9,102 bases of DNA from Sedimentisphaerales bacterium (GTDB lineage: Bacteria > Planctomycetota > Phycisphaerae > Sedimentisphaerales > SG8-4). A program made the translations under genes and the position numbers. Positions 1-6,911 of the stretch are shown piece by piece. The notes beneath the pieces were generated by a model. The model was not told where the DNA came from and searched no databases. It saw nothing but the letters and a program-made list of their open reading frames with translations. The DNA lies in NCBI GenBank assembly GCA_016928975.1, contig JAFGJR010000081.1, positions 1 to 9,102 of the forward strand, in the 5' to 3' direction. Every line of letters starts with the position of its first letter. Within the stretch, counting starts at the first letter, position 1.

Positions 1-1485
1 AGAGACGCCGCAACCCCGTGCATCTGCCTTTTTGCCGACCATACGGCCTCTCGGCCGCTATTCTGGGCAATCCGGGAGGGCCGACTGATCTGGGCCAGCG
101 AGTTGTCCGCGTTTTTCCGCCTTCCCGGCATGCGATGGGAGTTGGCACTGTCATCGGCGGCCAACTTTGTCTCGTTCGGCCACCATCTCGGCGAGACCAC
201 GTGGCTTAAGGACGTACAGCAGGTCGGGCCGGGCCAAGCCATTGTCTGGTCCGAGTCCGGTGTTCGACGTCAGACGTACTTCGCGTATCAACCTGGAATT
301 GACGCCAATCCGGATGATCAGATCGATGTGCTCGCAGACGACCTCGTTGAAGCCGTGCGGACCAGCAGCCAGCGATGTCTGCGGGCCGCGCCGTCACCGG
401 TTGTGACGCTCAGCGGCGGCCTCGACTCGCGACTCGTTCTGGGCGCTCTTCTGGACGCCGGGGCCAGGGACATCCGCACCACCACGTGGGGGTGCGAGAA
501 CGACTATGTTCATGGAGACGCTCATGTGGCCGCTCGGTTGGCCGGTTTTCTCGGGTTGGAACACCGATTCATCGAGCGTCATGACGACCTTTTCTCTCTG
601 TCTGCGTTCACTCGCCTTTTCGGAGCCGAAACCGACGCGGCCGCCTACCACATCGGAGAACCCGATGTACTCGATCGGATGCTCCGCGAGGGATGGCCAC
701 CTGCGATCTATCGTGGTGACGAGTGCTTCGGCTGGCTCGGCGAGGCCGATTCTCCTGAAGAGGCTTTGGCCGCCGTCGGGCTGCGGCCGCTCGACTCCGT
801 GCTGGTCCCCGTCCACAGGATCTTCCGGGATGATGCGTGGCAGCAGATGATCGACAGCCAGCGCGCGGACTTCGACCACATCACCGCCTCGACGGGGCAG
901 GTCCATCCGGTAGACTTGAAGGATCGCTTCTACCTGGAACACAGGCTTGCGCGTTACCTTCATCCCGGCACTCACTACAAGCGTTCGCGGGTGGAGGTGC
1001 TCAATCCCTTGCTTGGGAAAGATGTTCTCAGGGTGCTTCGCCGCGTACCGCCTCATATGCGACTGTACAAGCGAATTGAGGAGCGCGTGATGGCCCGACA
1101 TTTTTCCCGTTTGATGAGCATACCACTGGCCAGTCGAGCCTCCGTCCCTGACGCAACCCGACACTGGCGAGAGGATGCCTCGCTTCGCGGATTCATGCTC
1201 GATACGCTGCAGGAGCGCGGCCCCATCTGGTCACGACTGATCGACATGGATCATCTGGGCACGTTCGCCGCCGCAGCTCTCGATGGCGGGTATCCGGCGG
1301 TGCGGCATCTCAGGCGGATCGGCGGGAGGCTGCTGCGCTCCTGCGGGGTCTATGTGCATTACACGAAGAAGACGTGGCGCCCGCTCAATCACGCTCAGCC
1401 TTCGCCGATGCAGATTCTTCAGCGGCTGCTGGTGATGCGGGTTTGGCTCCGTTCCCATGAAGACCGACTGACAATGGAGGTATGA
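1..1485 (+). CDS. Asparagine synthase-like glutamine amidotransferase (5' partial)
   Basis: The reading frame is open from base 1, so the start and the N-terminal catalytic Cys of the glutaminase domain lie left of the window. The first ~35 residues, including LFADHTASRPLFW and IWASELSAFF, look like the end of a class II glutamine amidotransferase domain, so the TTG at 103 is not the true start. The ATP-pyrophosphatase domain follows: the PP-loop SGGLDS is at 412-429 and the family's (G)xDE-FG motif appears as RGDECFG at 712-732. A later NPLL block (about 1000-1015) and downstream Lys/Arg residues match the synthase core. The family moves glutamine-derived NH3 to an AMP-activated carboxylate. 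Members inside polysaccharide clusters are thought to amidate sugar acids or attached amino acids rather than make free asparagine; that role is inferred here from context. The 3' end is 3 bp before the next gene, and GGAGG within its last codons serves as that gene's ribosome site. The exact acceptor cannot be read from sequence. Confidence 0.85.
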   Translation, partial: RDAATPCICLFADHTASRPLFWAIREGRLIWASELSAFFRLPGMRWELALSSAANFVSFGHHLGETTWLKDVQQVGPGQAIVWSESGVRRQTYFAYQPGIDANPDDQIDVLADDLVEAVRTSSQRCLRAAPSPVVTLSGGLDSRLVLGALLDAGARDIRTTTWGCENDYVHGDAHVAARLAGFLGLEHRFIERHDDLFSLSAFTRLFGAETDAAAYHIGEPDVLDRMLREGWPPAIYRGDECFGWLGEADSPEEALAAVGLRPLDSVLVPVHRIFRDDAWQQMIDSQRADFDHITASTGQVHPVDLKDRFYLEHRLARYLHPGTHYKRSRVEVLNPLLGKDVLRVLRRVPPHMRLYKRIEERVMARHFSRLMSIPLASRASVPDATRHWREDASLRGFMLDTLQERGPIWSRLIDMDHLGTFAAAALDGGYPAVRHLRRIGGRLLRSCGVYVHYTKKTWRPLNHAQPSPMQILQRLLVMRVWLRSHEDRLTMEV

Positions 1486-1488
1486 CTC

Positions 1489-2676
1489 GTGCGAGTGACC
1501 CTGGTCCACAATGAGTATGCGCGTCTGAGCGGCGAGGACGTCATGGTCAGTCATATCGCGCGGACACTCCGCGAGCACGGCCATTCCGTCAGTCTTTTCC
1601 TTCGCCACAGCGCGGAGATCTCGCGTATGCGCTTCGGGCGGATCCGCGCTTTTTTCAGCGGCATCCACAGCTTCAAGGCGACGCGCTCGCTGGAGCGGCT
1701 TCTGGTGCGCGAGCGGCCGGACATCGTCCACATCCAGAACGTGTATCCGCTCATCTCGCCGGGCGCCTTTGAAGTCGCCGGGCGTTTGGGCATACCGATC
1801 GTCTTCCGTGCTGCGAACTATCGTCTCTTCTGTCCCAGCGGACTCCTTCTGTCGCGAGGCCGAATCTGCGAGCAGTGCGCCGGCGGGCGCGAATACTGGT
1901 GCACGTTGCGAAACTGCGAAGGCACTTTCTGCAAATCACTCGGTTACAGCCTGCGAAACGGGTGGATGCGTCTGACGCGAGCCGTGGAGCGTAACGTCTC
2001 GCTCTACGTCGTCCCCTCGGCATTCCAGCGGAACAAGTTTATCGCCTGGGGAATTCCCCAAGAGCGGATCGCAGTCGTGCCGAATCTGGTCCCGCCCGAG
2101 GGAGTCAACGGCCTTTCCGAATCGCCCGGCTCATACGTTGCCTATGCCGGCCGCATCAGCCCCGAGAAAGGCGTTGATACGCTGCTTGAGGCTATGCGGC
2201 AACTGCCTGAGATCCCCTGCCGAATCGCCGGCGACCTTCGGTCGATGCCTGAGCTGGCCGTTGCGCCTCCGAAGAACGTCCAGTTCCTGGGTCCGGTTTC
2301 ACGAGACCGCATCAGCAGCTTCTACGCCCACGCCCGGATGCTTGTCGTACCCAGCGTCTGCTATGAAACGTTTGGGCTGGTTATCGGCGAGGCCATGCTG
2401 CACGGGTTGCCGGCCGTCGGGTCTCGCATCGGCGCCATCCCCGAGGTGATCGACGAGGGCCGCACGGGTCTGCTATTCGAACCGGGAAATGCGGCCGAGT
2501 TAGCATTCAAGATTCGTTTGCTGTGGAACAGAACGGATCTCTGTCGGCAGATGGGGACGGCCGGACGGAAAAAGGTGCTCGAAGCCTTCTGCCCCGAAAC
2601 GTTCTATCGCCGGCTCATGCATGCATATGAGAAGGCGATCCTTCTGGCACGGCAATTGAGGGAAGTGGCGGCATGA
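1489..2676 (+). CDS. Glycosyltransferase family 4, Cys-cluster type
   Basis: The protein has 395 residues and a GT-B fold, and probably transfers a nucleotide-activated sugar to a lipid-linked glycan at the inner face of the membrane. The start is GTG at 1489, chosen because GGAGG (1476-1480) lies 8 nt upstream. The ATG at 1482 is out of frame, and GTG at 1495 would be spaced less well. The N-terminal domain opens with RVTLVHNEY and includes DIVHIQN (78-84). The C-terminal domain carries YAGRISPEKG (219-228), whose Arg222 and Lys227 normally contact the donor phosphates, and the E-x7-E signature at Glu293/Glu301 in ETFGLVIGE. Between the domains is a six-Cys cluster (115, 127, 130, 138, 143, 148), recalled from a subset of GT4 enzymes and possibly metal-binding. 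No signal peptide or transmembrane segment is seen. The gene overlaps the next by 4 bp. Donor and acceptor are unknown. Confidence 0.93.
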   Translation: MRVTLVHNEYARLSGEDVMVSHIARTLREHGHSVSLFLRHSAEISRMRFGRIRAFFSGIHSFKATRSLERLLVRERPDIVHIQNVYPLISPGAFEVAGRLGIPIVFRAANYRLFCPSGLLLSRGRICEQCAGGREYWCTLRNCEGTFCKSLGYSLRNGWMRLTRAVERNVSLYVVPSAFQRNKFIAWGIPQERIAVVPNLVPPEGVNGLSESPGSYVAYAGRISPEKGVDTLLEAMRQLPEIPCRIAGDLRSMPELAVAPPKNVQFLGPVSRDRISSFYAHARMLVVPSVCYETFGLVIGEAMLHGLPAVGSRIGAIPEVIDEGRTGLLFEPGNAAELAFKIRLLWNRTDLCRQMGTAGRKKVLEAFCPETFYRRLMHAYEKAILLARQLREVAA

Positions 2677-4040
2677 ATGCACTGAGCGATAGACCGCAAG
2701 CGGCAACCGGTCGACTCCGCGTACTTGCGGTGGCCGCGGCCTGCCACCCAGACCGAGGCTCGGAACCCGGCCTTGGCTGGGGATGGGTGCAATCCCTGGC
2801 AGCGCGCCACGACGTGTGGGCGATTGTCGGAGAACGGGAGGGTAATCGGCCGGCGATTCTCAGTCGTCTGGATGCCGACGCGGTGCTCAGGAAGCACCTG
2901 CACGTGTTCTTCGTTCCCCGCCCTGCTCCCAGCCGTCTCGAACAACTCGTGCCGTTGCTCTACTACCGGCAGTATGCCCGATGGCACTGGCAGGCGTACC
3001 TGCTGGCCAGAGACCTCGCTTCGGCGACGAGCTTTGATCTGGCTCATCAGGTCAACATGATCGGTTACCGCGAGCCCGGGTATCTATGGCAACTGGGCCT
3101 GCCGTTCGTCTGGGGGCCGATTGACGGCGCTACCAACATGCCGCTTCGCTTCTGGCGTTTCCTTGGGCTGCGGGGTGCCGTCTATTATCTCGCCTACAAC
3201 ATGGTCAACACCTGGCAGCTTCACTTCAACAGTCGCGTTCGTGCGGCCTTGAGCCGGGCGAACGGCCTCGTTGTCGCTTCCGAAGACATGAGGCGTCGCC
3301 TGGCCCGCGTGTGGGGAGTCAGCAGTGTTCTCATCCACGACACCGGCCCCGTCGAGACGGTTCAGGCGAAAGCTGTGGTCAAGCGGCCCGACGAGCCGCT
3401 GCGACTCGCGTGGAGCGGGATTCACGTTCCGCGCAAAGCCCTGCCCATCGTGCTGCATGCTCTCTCGAAACTCCCGCCGGGCTCGTGTCATGTGGGAATC
3501 CTTGGTGCGGGCCCGTGTACCGGATCGTGGCAGCAGCTCGCGCGGCGACTCGGCGTCGCCGACTCCTGCACCTGGCACGGCCGATTGACGCGCGACAAGG
3601 CCTTGGAGGTTATGCAAGGTGCCCAGGCATTTGCCCTCACCAGCCTGCGCGACGCCACCTCTACTGTCCTCATGGAGGCTTTGTCATTGGGCCTGCCGGT
3701 AATCTGCCTGGATCATTGCGGCTTCTCCGACGTGGTCACAGAGTCCTGCGGCATCAAGATTCCCCCACGTCCTGCGGCGTTGGTTGTTGACCGCTTCGCT
3801 GCCGCCATTCGTCGCCTGGCCTCGGACCCGGACTTGCTCGAACGGCTCTCGCATGGGGCACTCAAGCGGGCGGCCGGCTTCTCCTGGGACGCGCACGCGG
3901 AGGACATGACTCGGGTCTATCGACTGGCCATCGAACGTTGGCATTCGGCTCGCAGTCAGACAGGGCCTGAGCCGCTGCCGGCCGTCACCAAAGCAAGCTG
4001 TCGTGCTGTGCTTGAAAGGAGCGGTTGTTATGGATCCTAG
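2673..4040 (+). CDS. Glycosyltransferase, GT4-like GT-B fold
   Basis: The protein has 455 residues. It starts at the ATG of an ATGA overlap with the previous stop, with GAGGGA at 2658-2663 upstream, so translation is probably coupled. The first ~13 residues look disordered. The N-terminal domain then carries the subfamily motif RGSEPGLGWGW (28-38), the donor-side loop typical of this group, and FVWGPIDGA (145-153). The C-terminal domain starts near LRLAWSGIHVPRKAL (243-257), and the catalytic-site region reads LRDATSTVLMEALSLGLPV (325-343). There the usual E-x7-E appears as Asp327-x7-Glu335, a variant I recall in this subfamily. Neighbours suggest it adds another sugar of the same repeat unit; the donor is unknown. 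The last ~30 residues after the final helix (SARSQTGPEPLPAV...) look like a loose tail, and the stop lies 11 bp inside the next gene. Confidence 0.9.
   Translation: MNALSDRPQAATGRLRVLAVAAACHPDRGSEPGLGWGWVQSLAARHDVWAIVGEREGNRPAILSRLDADAVLRKHLHVFFVPRPAPSRLEQLVPLLYYRQYARWHWQAYLLARDLASATSFDLAHQVNMIGYREPGYLWQLGLPFVWGPIDGATNMPLRFWRFLGLRGAVYYLAYNMVNTWQLHFNSRVRAALSRANGLVVASEDMRRRLARVWGVSSVLIHDTGPVETVQAKAVVKRPDEPLRLAWSGIHVPRKALPIVLHALSKLPPGSCHVGILGAGPCTGSWQQLARRLGVADSCTWHGRLTRDKALEVMQGAQAFALTSLRDATSTVLMEALSLGLPVICLDHCGFSDVVTESCGIKIPPRPAALVVDRFAAAIRRLASDPDLLERLSHGALKRAAGFSWDAHAEDMTRVYRLAIERWHSARSQTGPEPLPAVTKASCRAVLERSGCYGS
4016..4021 (+). promoter_or_regulatory. Ribosome binding site that fixes the FkbM-type gene start
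   Basis: AAGGAG lies 8 nt before ATG 4030, inside the end of the preceding gene. It favours ATG 4030 over the in-frame GTG at 4003, which has no comparable site. Confidence 0.75.
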
Positions 4041-4968
4041 GGTCATCGCCGCCGGCGATCCGACATATTGTCACAGCACTGGGCCGCACAGTTCGACCCG
4101 GGGCTGGGGCGGCGTAAAGAACGCGTTGCCGGCACTCGGTCCGTTCCTCGCGGGTTGTCGTGACTTCCTTGGTCCGTCAGCTCTACGGACCCTGGGGTTC
4201 AGCCAGTACAGACGTCTGGCCTCGACGTTTGTGCGTGTCCTGCCTCAGGTCGTCTGCCATCGTGCATTCGCGCCGGTCTATCGAGCCATGGGTACTCTCC
4301 CCGTTCGCGTCCACTTCAGGAAGCATTCATTCCTGGTCGATTGCCCCTATGCGGACGACAAGATTGACTTCGGCACACACACGTTCATTCTCATTCGCGA
4401 GTTGTTCATCCGGAACTGCTACATCCGCGATGTCGTTGCACAGGTGTTCCCAAGGGTGCGAACCGTACTCGATCTCGGCGCCAACCGCGGTCTGTTCTCC
4501 ACCATGATGGCGGCCAGGGCCGAGAAGGTCATCTCCGTCGAAGTGATGCCGAGATATCTCGACGTGATCCGCCGGAACATGGAAGTCAACGGGTTTCACA
4601 ACTACGCCATCGAGACCGCGTTCGTGGGGGCGGGCGGAACCGCCGCCGGCTTCGCAGAGGCAGCACGGACTCGGACGATCGTTGAAATCCTCGACCAGTA
4701 CCATCTGCCCACCGTCGACCTGATCAAGATGGACATCGAGGGCAGTGAATTCGATCTGTTCGAAAAGCCCCAGTGGCTGGACCGGGTTTCGGCTCTCTGC
4801 ATGGAGGTGCATCCGAGCAACGGCAATGTCGCGACCATCCTGAATGCGCTGACGTGCCGCGGTTTTGCCCACTCGATGCGTGATCATCGTCTGAAGCGGA
4901 CCGTGATTCCGCAGAACGCCATGTACATCTATGCGGCGAGAGAGGACGAAAGAGATGCCTGTTCTTGA
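4030..4968 (+). CDS. FkbM family SAM-dependent methyltransferase
   Basis: From ATG 4030 the protein has 312 residues. The Rossmann methyltransferase domain starts near residue 145. Motif I is VLDLGANRG (146-154), which binds S-adenosylmethionine. The acidic residue after strand 2 is in SVEVMPR (169-175). The FkbM hallmark LIKMDIEGSE (231-240) is followed by a strand ending in MEVHPSNG. FkbM enzymes O-methylate hydroxyls on sugars and other small molecules; here the likely substrate is a sugar of the operon's glycan, inferred from neighbours. About 90 residues before the domain are unassigned: the first 35 are Gly/Pro/Ser-rich, followed by a basic, hydrophobic stretch that could touch the membrane, and then PVRVHFRKHSFLVDCP, which resembles the beta-strands often preceding FkbM domains. 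The gene overlaps the previous one by 11 bp and the next by 14 bp. Confidence 0.9.
   Translation: MDPRVIAAGDPTYCHSTGPHSSTRGWGGVKNALPALGPFLAGCRDFLGPSALRTLGFSQYRRLASTFVRVLPQVVCHRAFAPVYRAMGTLPVRVHFRKHSFLVDCPYADDKIDFGTHTFILIRELFIRNCYIRDVVAQVFPRVRTVLDLGANRGLFSTMMAARAEKVISVEVMPRYLDVIRRNMEVNGFHNYAIETAFVGAGGTAAGFAEAARTRTIVEILDQYHLPTVDLIKMDIEGSEFDLFEKPQWLDRVSALCMEVHPSNGNVATILNALTCRGFAHSMRDHRLKRTVIPQNAMYIYAAREDERDACS
4941..4946 (+). promoter_or_regulatory. Ribosome binding site that fixes the second methyltransferase start
   Basis: AGAGGA sits 8 nt before ATG 4955. The upstream in-frame ATG at 4931 has no purine-rich site in front of it, so 4955 is preferred. Confidence 0.7.
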
Positions 4969-6058
4969 AAAAGCTGAATCAGCCGCGATAGCCGAGGCTG
5001 AGTCCACCCAGAGTGTCGACTCAGCGACTCATGACACGGCGGCCGAGGCGTGCGGCCTTCCTGCCCGGTCATCTCATGAGTCGAAGACACCTGGGTGCAG
5101 TGCCTGTGGCGCTGAAGAGACAGCGCCGGCGGCTTTCAAGCGGGGGCGAGCACTCCACCGGTGCCGTTCCTGCGGCACGGTGTTCGTATGGCCGCAACCC
5201 ACCGACGCGGAGTTGACCGCCTTGTACTGCACGTCCTCCGGATACTTCGCCACGGCCGTCGATGACCTGGCCCAGACATCATCGGCCGGCGCTCGAAGCA
5301 TCCATCGCCGACTGACGTCCGCGGGCGTCCCCGGCTACCGCCTGCTCGACGTCGGCTGCGGACAGGGGCAGTTGATCTACCATCTTCGGGATCTCGGTTG
5401 GACGGTACATGGTGTCGATGTGAACGCGGACACCGCTCGTATAGCCCGCGAGAACGGTCTCGACGTCGTGACAGGCGATCTCGCGTCCTGTGAATGGCCT
5501 CATTCCTCCTTTGACGTCATCAACATGGGTGACCTGATCGAACACGTTCACGACCCGCTTGGGACTCTTCGGTGTGCATTCCGGTTGTTAAGCAAGGGAG
5601 GATTGCTGCTGATTCGCACACCCAACGCCGCCTGCGGCTTCGCATCGTCAACGCGGAGCCTGTTCCATGCTATGCATTTGCCCTGGCCTCACTCGGAGGC
5701 GCCCTATCACCTCCACGAGTTCACACCCCAAGGGATTTCGCATCTTGTTTGGCGGGCTGGTTTTGAGACGATCAGCCTGCAGTGCAGCGGCCGCACTCCG
5801 TTCTGGTACACGCTCGGCGGAATCGGCTGGTTTGACGATCTCAAGACGCGCATGAAACAGAGTGGACGGTACCGTTTCGATTGGCGTCTCGTGGCTGCCG
5901 CGCCGAAGCTCGCCGGCACGGCCTGTCTCTTGTTCCCTTTCCATCTCTACGGGACACTCACGGACCGTTTCCGCAGTACCGGCCGAACCATCACTCTCAT
6001 GGCCCGCTGTCCATCCGTCGTGGTTCGAAGAAGACCGCCCCACCAGGAGATCGCATGA
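4955..6058 (+). CDS. Class I SAM methyltransferase with N-terminal Cys4 ribbon
   Basis: The protein has 367 residues. Residues 1-45 are low-complexity, rich in Ala, Glu, Ser and Thr, and probably disordered. A short zinc-ribbon-like unit follows with CSAC (48-51) and CRSC (70-73). The Rossmann domain has motif I LLDVGCGQGQL (130-140), GVDVN (153-157) with the acidic ribose-binding residue, GDLIEHVHDP (192-201) at the post-II position, and LLSKGGLLLIRTPN (211-224). An EAPYHLHEFTPQGI stretch (248-261) is typical of methyltransferases from polysaccharide and methoxymalonate-type clusters. Near the end, residues 311-332 are hydrophobic (PKLAGTACLLFPFHLYG) and could anchor the enzyme to the membrane. 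The ribbon-plus-methyltransferase arrangement also occurs in sugar C-methyltransferases, so C-methylation is possible; O-methylation is equally open. The gene overlaps the FkbM-type gene by 14 bp and the next gene by 4 bp. Confidence 0.85.
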   Translation: MPVLEKAESAAIAEAESTQSVDSATHDTAAEACGLPARSSHESKTPGCSACGAEETAPAAFKRGRALHRCRSCGTVFVWPQPTDAELTALYCTSSGYFATAVDDLAQTSSAGARSIHRRLTSAGVPGYRLLDVGCGQGQLIYHLRDLGWTVHGVDVNADTARIARENGLDVVTGDLASCEWPHSSFDVINMGDLIEHVHDPLGTLRCAFRLLSKGGLLLIRTPNAACGFASSTRSLFHAMHLPWPHSEAPYHLHEFTPQGISHLVWRAGFETISLQCSGRTPFWYTLGGIGWFDDLKTRMKQSGRYRFDWRLVAAAPKLAGTACLLFPFHLYGTLTDRFRSTGRTITLMARCPSVVVRRRPPHQEIA

Positions 6059-6867
6059 ACAGGAATCGCCATAGCGGCATCGCACCTGCCGACATCCTGG
6101 GTGTGCCATTTGATTTGTTGAGCTGCGACCAGGCCATCGAGGCCATTTTCACCTGTTGGCAATCAGGCCACGGAGGCTATGTTGTCCTGGCCAACCCGCA
6201 CAGCGTCCTGACCTGCAGGCGAGACCCCCGGATGGCCCGGGCAGCAAGGTCTGCTGTGCTGCTGTTGCCTGACGGGGCGGGCGTCATCCTAGCTTCGCGG
6301 ATACTAGGCTACGCCCATCATGGCCGTGTCGCCAGCCCGACTCTCATGCTGCGTCTGTGCGATTTCAGTCGTCAGCATGGTTGGCGGCACTACTTCTACG
6401 GAGGCAGCAAGGGTGTAGCTGAGCAGTTAGCCGCGACTCTGTGTGAGCGGTATCCCGGGCTCGCCGTTGCGGGTACTTGCTGCCCGCCATTCCGACCGCT
6501 CTCACCTTGCGAGGATCAGCAGATCGTCGATGAAATCAACGCCTCACATGCGGATGTCCTATGGGTCGGGCTGGGTGCACCCAAGCAGGAAAAATGGATG
6601 CTCGACCATGCTGACCGGATCCAGGCCCCTATCATGATCGGCGTTGGTGCTGCCTTCGATTTCCACTCCGGCCGCATGCCCTGGGCTCCGAGCTGGATCC
6701 GCCGCCTCGGCCTGGAGTGGGCCTACCGCCTTGCCTCAGAGCCCAAACGAATGTGGCGACGCAACCTCGACAGCCCCCTGTTCGTGCTGCACGTCCTGCG
6801 TCAGAAAGCAGCCTCCCTTGTCCGACGAGGACCAAGCCGGCCTCAGGAGATAGACGCACCTTGTTGA
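6055..6867 (+). CDS. WecG/TagA/CpsF family glycosyltransferase (GT26)
   Basis: The protein has 270 residues, close to the usual family length. The start is the ATG of an ATGA overlap, with AGGAGA at 6045-6050; the same frame runs upstream through the previous gene without a better start. Family blocks appear in order: ILGVPFD (14-20), NPHSVLTCRRDP (47-58), LLPDGAGV (70-77) with the presumed catalytic Asp73, YFYGGSKG (113-120), GLGAPKQEKWM (172-182) with Gln178, and a C-terminal GVGAAFDFHSG...GLEWAYRL...EPKR stretch (196-231). The basic tail is the part that seats these enzymes on the membrane. Family members add the second sugar, often a ManNAc-type residue, to undecaprenyl-diphosphate-linked sugar. 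Here it would act early in the repeat unit although it is encoded last. The Thr commonly found two residues before the Asn of the first block is Leu45 here. This is the last gene of the + strand operon. Confidence 0.93.
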   Translation: MNRNRHSGIAPADILGVPFDLLSCDQAIEAIFTCWQSGHGGYVVLANPHSVLTCRRDPRMARAARSAVLLLPDGAGVILASRILGYAHHGRVASPTLMLRLCDFSRQHGWRHYFYGGSKGVAEQLAATLCERYPGLAVAGTCCPPFRPLSPCEDQQIVDEINASHADVLWVGLGAPKQEKWMLDHADRIQAPIMIGVGAAFDFHSGRMPWAPSWIRRLGLEWAYRLASEPKRMWRRNLDSPLFVLHVLRQKAASLVRRGPSRPQEIDAPC

Positions 6868-6911
6868 TGCGGTCGCTTCTGTAGTCCAAGCGTCTCTTGT
6901 GACTGCTCCTA

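Noticed and set aside
103..105. TTG as the start of the asparagine-synthase-like gene
   Set aside because: Upstream codons in the same frame encode recognisable amidotransferase-domain sequence, so the gene extends beyond the window.
394..1164. 256-residue open frame on the - strand opposite the amidotransferase gene
   Set aside because: It is a GC-driven shadow: no recognisable motifs, and the + strand frame has clear catalytic motifs over the same bases.
4171..4191. Hairpin GGTCCGT/ACGGACC as a terminator inside the operon
   Set aside because: It lies within the coding frame of the FkbM-type gene and has no following T-run.
6852..6895. Possible terminator after the GT26 gene (AGACGC/GCGTCT or CGCTT/AAGCG stems)
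   Set aside because: Stems of 5-6 bp with long loops and no T-run are expected by chance at this GC content.
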